Source of the DNA: Maratus speciosus | Lineage: Eukaryota > Arthropoda > Arachnida > Araneae > Salticidae | Assembly (NCBI GenBank): GCA_963932465.1 | Contig: OZ010791.1 | Coordinates: 325,023,283 to 325,087,282 of the forward strand | Direction: 5' to 3' | DNA length: 64,000 nucleotides | Shown here: one piece after another, positions 46,349 through 56,544 of the stretch | Layout of the letters: every line of letters starts with the position of its first letter | Position numbering within the stretch: position 1 is the stretch's first letter | The notes under the pieces: model-generated | Databases searched by the model: none | The model's input: only the letters and a program-made list of their open reading frames with translations | Told to the model about the DNA's origin: nothing | Made by a program: the position numbers and the translations under genes

Positions 46349-46585
46349 AATTATTTTCGAATTAAAATCCGAGATAAAAAACAATGTATTAGCTGAGAGC
46401 GATATCGCTGACGCTGTGCCAAATAGAGCCCTCGATAGCACTGGTAGCAGCTCAGAGGAATGAGGTAAGGACCTGGCAGAAGATAAGTTCTCACCGAAAA
46501 ATACATAAATTTGACCGGGAAATTAACGTCATCTTCAAAACAAGACTGTATTTTCGAAATTGAAACAATTCTCTACAATTTATGT
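46168..46585 (+). repeat. Left inverted arm, inner part
   Basis: Pairs with about 48565-48940 in reverse complement: a GGTCACATTGTATACCTACAT-type block, CGGATCTCTGAATGCC, and a stretch around 46385-46490. That stretch reads open in both arms over ~25 codons (SSSEE near its end) and then GCAGAAGATAAGTTCTCACC. The coding potential of the shared stretch is uncertain. Confidence 0.85.
46300..46347. repeat. poly(A) tract of 48 bases
   Basis: Uninterrupted A run within the left arm. The right arm has a shorter run (about 48839-48860) at the homologous position. Confidence 0.95.
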
Positions 46586-46589
46586 GCAA

Positions 46590-47400
46590 GTAATTTTTTT
46601 GTACCTCGAATAGTTATGAGAAAAACAATGACGAATGCACGAAGTATTCAGCTGCCTCATTATTGAAAACATACAAACTGCATCATTAGACGTCTGTACA
46701 GATATGTGAAACGTAAACGTTAGGTTTCATAGATACAACAAAAAGATAAAAAGTGATTAATGATCGCTTAGTGTTTAATGTTATACAGTATAATAAAATA
46801 GGTAGGTAATTTTTTTTAATATATACAACACTTATTATTAAATGATTATTGACTTGAAATGACACTCAATTGTCAAACCGATCCCTCTTGGCCAAAGGTT
46901 GCATGATTGCAGGCATGCCTTCCAATTCGTCTACACCTAAAAAAATAATTAAATAAAATATTTATTTAAGAACCTGGGCGCCAAAGAGCCGTTTTCGTCC
47001 CGATGGAGAAGATTGCTGCCCCAGCCGTAGGCGAAGGCTGCAAAAACCCAAGGGTCGAAACTTAGGCTTCTGAGCAGCTCTGGTGCACGTATTATTTTTA
47101 AAAAACGGTGGAACTAATTGTAATTAAATAAGTAATGAGTCATGCAACATTTTATCATAACATGATTTTTACATCTTTCTTTTGTTACCCCTCTTTTACA
47201 ACTCAAGTCATGAATAGGTTACTTTTGGACCTCAATTTAGAAAACATATTAGCCTATTATTTTACGAACCACCGTTTAAAAAAAATAATTTATGATGTAT
47301 TTCTAATTGTTTGAAAATTGAGTAGTTATACAACTGTATTAAGATAAATATTTTGATCACAAAAATAAAAAAGTTAGTGAAAAAGTAAAGGGGAAATGGA
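46590..47400. other. Loop of the inverted-arm element, no gene recognised
   Basis: AT-rich, apart from a short GC-richer stretch near 46970-47060 of unknown nature. Precedes the nuclease remnant. Confidence 0.4.
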
Positions 47401-47409
47401 ATAATTTAT

Positions 47410-48303
47410 ACATATTTACCTTCAAGTACTTCAGGAAATTCCGGATCATCCTCGCCTTCCTCTATTTCAGTAAGAGGCATGTTATTGCTACTACTTTCGC
47501 AGTTTACACACATATTGGAGCACTTAAGGCCTGCTTTTTTGCATCCTCAGTTTTTCTGGCAGGTCTTCTTGCATTTGCAAAAAATAAGTTTCAAAACGGC
47601 TTGAGGTGCTGGTGGCAGTAGTGTGGTTACTGGCTCCATACCATCTTTCATTTTCTTCCAACCCCATTGTTCAGGATCTTTTTCATTCCCAATGCATTGT
47701 TGAAATTGAAAATATACCATATTGCTGAGCTGCGGATTCAGTAGGAAATAAGGACGTCAAATGGATTGATGTCTTTTATGCAGGCCTAAGGTAACAAAAA
47801 TACCTCAATTTGTTTAATGACGTGACTTCCTTGTCAGCAAATTTATACAATGAGATCAAAAAACGATTGATAGCATCAGTAACTGCATTAGAATCTGTCA
47901 TGGGGTCTTTAAAAACCTCAATGTATTAGTTAATACAGAGGTTTTCTTGAGAGTCCGAAGAAACCTCATCCTTCCTACTTTGAACAAGACTGAAGTAGTA
48001 TCACAGCCTCCCATGGCATGCAAAAATAATATGTTGTTAGCAATCGATTGATCAAGTTTGCAGTCAGAAGAAAAAATGAGTGGTGAAACTGTCCCTTTGT
48101 CTGGCTTTAGAAAGTATACATCTGAATGTACACACCTACAGCGACAAATCATGATAACAAAAAAATCGACGTCTGCACCCACAATAACCTCAGAGTTATG
48201 TTGTTGTTGTTGTACAAGGTCTCTTGCAGTGGTGACAATAAGAGTATCAGCATCCTCTCGTGCCTGTTTTGTGTGAATGTCAGCTACCGCAAATTTGTAA
48301 TTA
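47410..48303 (-). pseudogene. XPG/FEN1-like nuclease plus Cys-rich domain remnant (AcademX-type)
   Basis: Read on the minus strand. From 48290 a frame gives QAREDADTLIV (acidic XPG-I-like signature), GADVDFFVIMICR (a second acidic pair) and FLHAMGGCDTTSVLFKVG. The last matches the FEN1-type G-C-D motif before the helix-hairpin region. The frame stops at 47898. In other frames it continues with EVFKDPMTDSNAVTDAI, a PTESAAQQYGIFS segment, an EQWGWKKMKDGMEPV-like segment, then PPAPQAVLKLIFCKCKKTC and GLKCSNMCVNC. This order, nuclease then a W-rich linker then a Cys-rich cluster, is a recurring arthropod/cnidarian family that I associate with AcademX transposons. A possible GT donor follows PEVLE near 47420. 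At least three frameshifts or stops show it is dead. Confidence 0.7.
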
Positions 48304-48564
48304 ATTTTTGAAAATTACAGATTTCGGAAAAAAATATCAAAAGTACTTACGATTTTCTTGATAGTGACATATATTCATAATTTAATACATACCCAAATGA
48401 TACTAACGTGAGAAAAAGAGAAATTTGAATTTTTAAAAACTTACTTTAGTTGATATTTTATATGTTAAAAAAAAATCTTTTAAGTAGTGCAGTCATTTCT
48501 TCTCATGTAATTTCTCAAGCATCAGTGTCAAGTAACTATCTTCTTTCTTGGATTTTATACAAAT

Positions 48565-49383
48565 GATGAATATCGATTTCGGAAATACAATCTAGCTTCT
48601 TTAAAGATAATTTTAATTTCCCGGTCAAATTTATGTATTTTTCGGTGAGAACTTATCTTCTGCTAGGTCTTCGTCCTCGTTCCTCTGAGCTGCTACCAGT
48701 GTTATCGAAGATTCTATTTAGCACAGCGTAAGCGATCTCGCTGTCCGCTAATGCATCGTTTTTACTTCGATTTTTAAACAGGTTACATCGGTTTTTAAAA
48801 ATAATTGCTATATTATTGCTATTTTTGCTAGTTGGAAGTAAAAAAAAAAAAAAAAAAAAAAGGAGGGGGGTTAAGCTGCCGGATCTCTGAATGCCGGATT
48901 TTCGAGGTCATATAGTATACCTACATCATAATAATATATAACCTAGTAATAAGTGAGTACGCCAGCAAATGTTTACAGTGAAATTCTTACTTTTAGTGTT
49001 ATGAACGGAAAGGATGAGAATATCTGTTTTGCGATTTTCCAAAATTACTGGTTTTCGCCGATTTTTCAATGCCTCTACCGAAGTCATGTATCGTACAATA
49101 AAAATGATAAGATCATGAATTCTAGGTATTTTTCTCGTCTGTATTTTAATATAGGGTCACCTTTTGCGTAAAAGTTTACTTTGCAAGTTATAAACAAAAA
49201 ACTCGAAAAATCTGCGATTTTTGGTGATTTTTTCATGATTTTTCATATTTGCCGAGAGAAATTTTGTTGAACAACTGCATATTCGTGTTCAGCACCCCTG
49301 AAAACATAAAGTAAGACACTAAAAACAATTACACCAGAATTTTCCACTTTAAGTACTTTTTTAACCTAATTTGACTGGACTAT
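48565..49383 (-). repeat. Right inverted arm
   Basis: Reverse complement of 44115-44549 plus 46168-46585. Retains the uninterrupted target of the MITE that sits in the left arm. Divergence between arms is roughly 10-15% by eye. Confidence 0.88.
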
Positions 49384-50895
49384 AAGAAAGAAAGCTTTTT
49401 AAATTTATAATTTTTTTTGCACCTCACTTTAAATATAATTTTTTATTTAATTTAATGGCCTCCATTGTGAAACAAGATAGCTGATGAAGCTGGCCAGCGA
49501 ACTTGGTCGTGACATTACGATATACTATCCACATGCCTTCTTACATCGAAATGGGTTATTAAATACGCGTGTTATCACGTAACAAATATCAGATTGTTTC
49601 ATAATATCAGCCATGCTAGAAATTCAAAGTGCTATAATTCAACCATTTTTTAAGATATATACGAAACAAAAATTGCTCCTAAATCGTTGTATCAAGGTCA
49701 AAAACATAAAAAAAAAATCATTTTTCAATTTTTTGATAACTCATTTAAAATTTAAAATTTAATATTTTTTTTAAATGGTAGCCCTTTTGAAGCAAGATGG
49801 CGAATGAAGTTGGCCAACAAACTAGGTCGATACATTAATATGTTCTATATACACACCAAGTGACATCCAAATCGGTTCATAAATACGCCTGTTATCGCGT
49901 GACAAAAATCAGGTTGTTTCAAAATGTCAGCTACAATAGAAACTCAAAATGCTATAACTCAGCCATTTTTTTTAGATATAGACGAAACAAAAACTGTTCC
50001 GGAATCTTTGTATTAAGTTCAAACACATACAAAAAAGTCTTTTTCATTTTCCTATTTTTCGGTACCTTATTTTAAATTTAAAATAAAAAATAAAAATGTA
50101 AATGGCCGCCATTTTGAAACAAGATGGCGATGAAGCTGACAAACGAACTCGGTCGAGACATTGGTACGTATTATGTACACACCAAGGTACATCCAATTCG
50201 GTTCATAAATACTCCTGTTATCACGTGACAAAAATCCGGTCGTTACAAAATGTCAGTCACGCTAGAAATTCAAAGTGCTATAACTCAGCCATTTTTTAAG
50301 ATAAAGACGAAACAAAAACTGCTCCGGAATCTTTATATCAAGGTCAAACGCATAAGAAAAAAATATTTTTCTATTTTTAATTTTTTTGTACCACATTTCA
50401 AATTTAATTTTTTTAAAAAAAATTTAAATGGCCGCCATTTTCAAACAAGATGGCAGATGAAGCTAACCAACAAACTCAGTCGAGACATTGGTACATATTA
50501 TGTATACACCAAGGTACATTCAAATCGATTCATAAATACGCCTGTTATCGCGTGATAAAAATCAGGTCGTTTCAAAATATCAGCCAAGCTAGAAGTTCAA
50601 AGTGCTATAACTCAGCCATTTTTTAAGATATAGACGAAACAAAAAATGCTCCGGAATCTTTGTATCAATGTCAAACACTCAAGAAAAAATATTTTTCAAT
50701 TTTCATTTTTTTGATACATTTCAAATTTAAAAAAAAAATTTAAATGGCCGCCATTTTGAAACAAGATGGCGGATGAAACTGCCCAACGAACTCGGTCTAG
50801 GCATTGGTATGCACTATGTATACACGAAGTTACATCCAAATCGATTATAAATACAAGAGTTACAGTGTGACAAAGATCACACACATATATATATA
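49384..50895 (+). repeat. ~323-bp tandem repeat array, main part (~4.5 units)
   Basis: Landmark AGGTYGTTTCAAAATRTCAG occurs at about 49591, 49911, 50237 and 50564 (intervals 320, 326, 327). Each unit has ATGGCCGCCATTTTGAAACA, AAGATGGCGGATGAAGC, TCGGTTCATAAATACGCCTG, AAAGTGCTATAACTCAGCC and a T-rich spacer. Open frames (49860-50075, 50102-50299, 50250-50555) repeat with the unit and are not genes. Confidence 0.93.
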
Positions 50896-50903
50896 TATAT
50901 ATC
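50880..50903. repeat. (AT)n microsatellite
   Basis: Short alternating CA/TA tract at the end of the array. Confidence 0.8.
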
Positions 50904-51000
50904 AACTTTTGAACGGAGGGTGGTTTCGGGGTCTGGAGGTCATGATCGATGAAAATATACCAAAATTTTTTGAAATCGCTTTCCTCCAAACGACTGCAAT

Positions 51001-51028
51001 AGGTAGCTTTTTGTAATGAAAGCTACCT
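51001..51028. repeat. Perfect 10-bp stem inverted repeat
   Basis: AGGTAGCTTT and AAAGCTACCT around an 8-base loop, shortly after the ~323-bp array ends. Confidence 0.9.
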
Positions 51029-51029
51029 A

Positions 51030-51850
51030 AAACATACATACGATCGTTGAAGCAACATAAAAACTTATAAAAATAACATAATTTTTGTTAAAAGAAATCA
51101 TAAAAGAAACAGTCTCAAATCCTGACAAAATAAACATGTGTTATTTTAGCCAATCTGAAACTTCATATATGTTAACTTATTCGTAATACTTGTACGATTT
51201 TTTCCAAAGCGCAGATACACATGAAATAAGATCTTCGAATACTTTAAGCACTTGTATGTGACCCCTCAAAGCTAAGTCGAACTCATTTGTCTTCAGAACA
51301 GAAAAGTGGCATAAGTCATGCATTTTTAAAGTTTCATAACTCGCTCAATTTTAGGGTTATATGAATGAGACTTTTTTGCCCTAATTGTCACTGTAATAGG
51401 AAAATTTTACTAAATATGACTTATAGGACCGAGGAACCGTATAAAAATTTAATTTTTTTAATTTTTTAAAAATGTTTTTATTGACCCATATCGCTTTTAA
51501 AATATTTCTTTACCTGATTTAAAACATTTTGGTAATTTGAACTATATGTCTATGACTAATGGTTTAGGAATTAGCAAATTGACACCGTTGAGACCGAACA
51601 CCCTGTATAAAGTTTTATGTAGATTCAGTAAAAATTAAGACACCCGGAATATTAATTTTGTCAAAAATACCCGAAACTCCGTTTTGAAAAGGTCAGAGAT
51701 TGAGAAGAAGAAGATTTGAAGTCTTTATTTCACAAATTATTCAATATTTTACGAACAAAATTGCATTTCTGAAACATAATAATTATCGAGTTAATATAAT
51801 CGATTTATTGAAATCTGATACATTTTAGAAGAATTAATATATAACTATTT
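51030..51850. other. AT-rich DNA, nothing recognised
   Basis: Contains one ACACCCTGTATAAAG word near 51600 that resembles a mariner end, without a partner. Confidence 0.4.
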
Positions 51851-51855
51851 ATATA

Positions 51856-52976
51856 CAGTCGAACCTCTATTTAACGAAGTCACTAAATCCCGGAAAAAAG
51901 TTCGTTATATGGAAAATTCGTTAAATAGAGATTCTCCTTTTAAAATACATTAAGCTACATCAAACAGATTTTAAATTCATAAACACTAAATATTTTTACT
52001 AAAAGTAATTAATCACATTCCTTTTAAATAAATTATATCGATTTGTTTTATTTATTTTACCCACCAATATCCATCGTCAATCCATTTTTTCTATGTGTTT
52101 AAATCTTTGAAATCTGCTAGGAAAACAAAACATTCTCCGGGAATAGACTGTATTTTCTGTTTAAAGTAAATAGTTTTACATTAAAATTAACGAATTTTAA
52201 TGACCTTCGTATGTATTATTATTATAACAAATAATTTTAACCATACATTAACTTATGCGTCCTTAAATTTAGTTTCTGAAAAAATCTTTTAATTTTGTCT
52301 GAGATTTTTCTTTTAAAAAGTGCTTTCTATCATAATACGTCTCGCATCTTTGCAGTGCACCAAAACCCCCTTCATTAAGTATTTTTTTTCTAACTATAAT
52401 CCGCGTCGGATTGTTTCAAATGATTTTAGCATTTCATCATACGAAGTTTTGTTAATTCCTGCATCATGATCATTTCAATCATCATCATATTCGTCTTCAT
52501 CGCAATTCACTGCTGTATTGTTTTTATTTTTCACACTGTCGATAATATCCAATTCGGATAGTGTTTACGAGGTTTCAATTCCAGAATTAAGTGAAATACA
52601 ATCATCAATCAGCACATCATGGTTAATTTCTTCTTTTTTCTCATTTGTATCCACATTTTTTTAGTTACTCTAAGGGATTATCGTCTTCGTCCTCCGTACT
52701 TACCGAATTCTCACTGCTGACAAAGAAGGTGCCTGGTAAAACCAGTTCAAGGCCATTGAACATCATAAAATGTGTTTAAAGAAAGAATAAGTTTGAAATG
52801 TCCAGAAATATTTTGAGAAATGGGGAGAAAAAAAAATTTAGATCAGAAGAAAAAGTTCCTTAAATGGAGAATGCACTTCGCTATTTGGAGGTTGTTTTAC
52901 GAAGAAATTCGCAAAAAGTTCTTGGTTCCAAAGAAGAGTTCGCAAAATAGAGGTTCGTTAAATAAAGGTCCGACTG
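51856..52976 (-). mobile_element. pogo/Tigger-type transposon remnant (1121 bp)
   Basis: The left end CAGTCGAACCTCTATTTAAC and the right end, whose reverse complement begins CAGTCGGACCTTTATTTAAC, are inverted and flanked by TA. The subterminal block TTCGTTATATGGAAAATTCG and a second GTTCGYAAAATAGAGG block recur near both ends. Coding remnant on the minus strand (52330-52560). Confidence 0.9.
52330..52560 (-). pseudogene. Tigger transposase C-terminal remnant
   Basis: A reading frame on the minus strand gives GINKTSYDEMLKSFETIRRG, then a stop, then VLVHCKDARRIMIES. It follows an Asp-rich stretch upstream, as is common in the acidic C-terminal tail of pogo/Tigger transposases. Catalytic and DNA-binding parts are gone. 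The assignment rests on position inside a pogo-type element and general resemblance. Confidence 0.5.
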
Positions 52977-53184
52977 TAATACACTAAGTGGGCGATTGAA
53001 GCTCTTACCCACCTTGGAGCAAATCAACGTATCGCGGCCAAGTTAGGCATAAATATTCCAGTGGACGTAAGTTTGTCGATTGTTCAACTTATAGAAATAT
53101 ATACACATAATCTGATGGATATTGCATCTATTAGCCCCCGGTACGGTATTCTATTTATTTCTCCCAGCTTATTTTGTGTATTCC

Positions 53185-53345
53185 AAAAAATAACGTTACC
53201 TTACAGAAGACAGCCGTAAAACAAAGCAGTACGATTAAATAGTCTATAGCAATTTTTTTAACTTCTAAGCACCGCACATTTTCGATTTTTATACCGTCGT
53301 ATTTGAAAAAAAAGTTCTATTAAATGCATTTTGTTTGAAAACCGT
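53185..53345 (+). repeat. Dispersed repeat R1, copy 2
   Basis: Diverged copy of 1801-2016, same orientation. Confidence 0.55.
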
Positions 53346-53349
53346 ATCT

Positions 53350-53845
53350 CCATTTATTTTTTATTTTTTTTTCTTTTTGTAGTTTTTAGAGCCATTTGCT
53401 TAATATTGGTAACGGAAGTACTCCATTTCTGTAGAAAGTAAACGAAAAATAGATCTAAAATAGTAGATATATATTTTTGTTTCCATTTTCTCATAACAAC
53501 CGAAAGAAAATGTAATTAAAATACGTGATATTTTGGAAAAAATGTAAACGAATGATTTCTGTTAAAACAATGGACCTATTATAAACTATATTTAATTTTA
53601 AGTATCTATGAATCATTATATAGTCCTTTTTTGTCGATTTTCTTGAATGACGGCATCTTTTTGCTGCATTTGTGCATTATTCCGCGATAGTGATGTGCTA
53701 CGCATGCTTTACTGTAGATGTTTAAGAGCAGATCGTAAATGTGGAATTCTTAAGCGGTTGCGAATGACGTCATTTTACATAAAATAAAACGTGTGCTTTA
53801 AGTCTTAAAATTGAAATACGTTTTGTACTGCAGTAGAGTCTTAAT
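53350..53845. other. No recognisable feature
   Basis: AT-rich, with no motif or frame worth calling. Confidence 0.35.
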
Positions 53846-53849
53846 CGTG

Positions 53850-54131
53850 TTATTTTCTTCTGATGGTCTGGTGGCTTCTATTATTAAAAAACAGCCATTA
53901 TAAATGAAGTGTTAGGTGAAGATGAAAGAGCAGTCGTAAAAAGTTAGAACTCTGATTTTCTAACAGAATTGAGAAAAAAAAATGGCCAAAAAAAATTATG
54001 GACATTTTTGTTTCCCCATTCTGACCAGAAAATTCTAACTTTTTACGACTGCTCTTTCATCTTCACCTAACACTTCATTTATAATGGCTGTTTCATAATA
54101 ATAGAAGCCACCAGTCCATCAGAAGAAAATG
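53850..54131. repeat. Long near-perfect hairpin (~135-bp arms)
   Basis: The left arm begins TTTTCTTCTGATGGTCTGGT and the right arm ends with its reverse complement. The outer ~110 bp of the arms match at about 97%, for example AGTGTTAGGTGAAGATGAAA with GAGCAGTCGTAAAAAGTTAG. Pairing continues less well to a loop of about 12 bases near 53993. Either strand transcribed would fold into one long hairpin. Confidence 0.93.
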
Positions 54132-54249
54132 AAGTAACAGAAATGCCGGGGCCGACACTAAATTCTGAAAAAGCAGAATTCTTATCTCTAGTTCTTTATT
54201 TTCTTTAAAGCCATCAAAAACTATCCAGTTATAAAGTTTTAAATTTTAA

Positions 54250-54467
54250 CCCATTAAGCATCCTGGAGAATTCTTCATACGTGTTTAATGATTCATAGAA
54301 TATTAGCTATGAAAAATTTTTGTACTAGAATTTGTTTATGATTACCTTACATATTTATATGTCTTACACCCTGCAAAAAAATAACATTAATATGAATATT
54401 GTATCAAATTAGCTCTCCAATTCAAATATTACGTGACGGGAAAACACGGTTAGGACGCTTAAAGGGT
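54250..54467. mobile_element. TTAA-flanked piggyBac-like MITE (218 bp)
   Basis: TTAA at 54246-54249 then CCCATTAAGCATCC. The right end GGACGCTTAAAGGG is followed by T and TTAA. Ends are inverted with a few mismatches. Confidence 0.6.
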
Positions 54468-54479
54468 TTAAATTAAAAA

Positions 54480-55965
54480 TAATTGATAATAGCTATTATA
54501 AACAACGGGTAACCAGATATAAACAAATGAAGACTATTGCCACTTAGAAATACAAATTACAAATCTAGAAACAAATGAACGACTCTTACAACGTTTTACT
54601 TTTAAAAAAAATTACAGGTTAACATCTGACTATGTCCTTAAAATATTTGTTAAATCATATTAAAGCCTTTAAATATTTTGAAACGCATTTTGCAATTATT
54701 TATACCAACTTATTATTTTGTGAAAAATGGATTTAATTGTTAATCTACATATATAAACAAGATAGCGATTTCATGGATGATTACGCTTAATTTTTAAACA
54801 ATGTTTTTCCGGCATCTATCGGCAATCAGTATAAATGAAGGAACTTTTGATTGAAATTAAAGTTTTTTATAAAAAAAATACAGAACATAATGATGTAACT
54901 CGAGATAATTTTTTAAAAGCGTAGTATATATAATTTTAAAATTTCATTCAATATTAATAAAATGAATATTATTATTATTATAAATTCTTTATAGGATTTT
55001 TAAAGTTTTATTATTTATTACGAGCTTAACATTTATCCGCTTAATTTTTTAAATTTTGTTTTCATTATAAATTAAATGATTTTTTTTCCCTAGGTGAAAT
55101 TGAAATGTAAGATATCATGATTACATTAATATGGCTAAAAATCATTTTTTTCCGTTATTAAATTTCAATTTTATCTTGACTCGAAAGTTAAGTTCAAGTG
55201 TTATTATGTTAAAAATCGAAGTTTATCTGCATCGATATAATTAATATATGTAATACATAATATGGTATTTTATATTCCATACATTTTAAGTACATTTGAT
55301 ATGAAATGTAAATTTTATTTAAAATGCAAGCCAATTTCAAGTGGATATAAGTTAAGCTCTTAAAAATTGATAAAATTAAATTAAAATTTTACGAAATAAT
55401 GATCATTGATAACTTTTGATTTTATTTATACCGAATGAAATTTTAAAGTTATGCTGAAGTTTTTAAAAAATTATCTTGAATTAAATCAATGCATCGTGCA
55501 TATTTTCTTTACGAAAAGACTGCAATTAAAAAAAAAAAAAGTTCATTTGTTTATATTAGTTGGCGATAAATGGCATTAAATCCATATTTAGAAACGAAAC
55601 GTAAGGCTCTGTAGATGAGTAAAATCGCTGCCATGACCCCCACAGAGTTCTAATACAATATATCTCTATCTCTTAACCCCGTGTCTTGCTGCACCCCTAA
55701 TGGAAAGCGTTTTATTGAAAATTCATTATTGAGATTCATTCATTTTTATAAAAATAATATATATATATACATAAAAACTGTAACGCATTGAATATTTAAT
55801 TTTAATGTTTTGTGAAATCTTCAGAAATTGCGTTTCACTTTGCTAGTTATTGTTATAATTGCAATAAATACTACTGTTTTGTTTTGTGCAATTGCTGAAG
55901 TATTTCAAAAATTGGATATTGAGAAAAAAAATCATTATCATTTAAATTTGTTGAAACAATTTGTC
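54480..55965. other. AT-rich DNA, nothing recognised
   Basis: Very AT-rich throughout, with an (ATT)n tract near 54967. No coding or element signal. Confidence 0.4.
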
Positions 55966-55973
55966 ATTATTAA

Positions 55974-56536
55974 CACGTTCACTCCGGCGCGGTGGATCAC
56001 ACTCAACTGTCTCAGAGCTGCCAAGCCTCCTGCTTTTTGGATACCAGTATTTTAATACAGAAAATGTTGTTTTATTTAATTAGAACAATTGGGCGATTTA
56101 AAAAGAACAACATTTTTTCTACAATAACAGTGGTATGTAAAAAGCCGGAATCTTGACAACTCTGAGACATAGAAGTACCAATAACGAGAAGGAAGACAAG
56201 AAACCGGATTAGCTCGGAAGCGCGCAGGGGCTGACGGAATTTAACCTCAGAGTAAAGATAAGAAGAGAAGAGAGAAGTATATGAGAAGTCTATGAATTTA
56301 ACGAAAACGAATTGCTTACAACCCCCCTAACGCTTCACCTTACTATCCAATGGGCTTGGTTACTATGACCCCTTTTGCCGCAAGTGCTCATGGGGATTAA
56401 AGAAAGAGAAGTTATCCGGTGGCAAACAGCAGGCAGGGAAGATGCAATGCAAACATATGCTTGCCTTCCTTCTCGTTATTGGTACTTCTATGCTCTGAGA
56501 CAGTCGAGTGCGACCCACCGCGCAGACGTGAACGTG
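55974..56536. mobile_element. TTAA-flanked piggyBac-like element (563 bp) with GC-rich ends
   Basis: TTAA at 55970-55973 and 56537-56540. CACGTTCAC at both ends in inverted orientation, then a GCGCGGTGG block and CAACTGTCTCAGAG in about 50 bp of imperfect terminal inverted repeat. The right arm extends further as GCATAGAAGTACCAATAACG, and this same block appears a second time inside the element at about 56160-56205. No transposase; non-autonomous. Confidence 0.82.
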
Positions 56537-56544
56537 TTAAATAG

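Larger units (their letters stand above)
44115..49383 (-). mobile_element. Long-inverted-arm element with Academ-like nuclease remnant
   Basis: The two ends are reverse complements: left TCCAGTAAAATTAGAG, and right, reversed, TCCAGTCAAATTAGG. Both are then followed by AGTGGAAAATTCTGG and hundreds more matching bases. The arms total about 0.85 kb once the nested MITE (44550-46167) is removed. The element interrupts the ~323-bp repeat array. Flanks are AATA and TATA, a possible short, decayed duplication. The loop carries XPG/FEN1-like and Cys-rich coding remnants on the minus strand, a combination reported for AcademX transposons. The class assignment is inference. Confidence 0.8.

Noticed and set aside
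46049..46441. 130-residue frame with a long phenylalanine run
   Set aside because: The run is the translated 48-base poly(A) tract read on the minus strand.
51590..51610. ACACCCTGTATA word as a mariner terminus
   Set aside because: No inverted partner or transposase remnant within reach.
55828..56055. 75-residue frame starting with a hydrophobic, signal-like segment
   Set aside because: Its second half is the terminal inverted repeat of the TTAA-flanked MITE, and the start is in AT-rich intergenic DNA. A small secreted peptide cannot be excluded but is unsupported.
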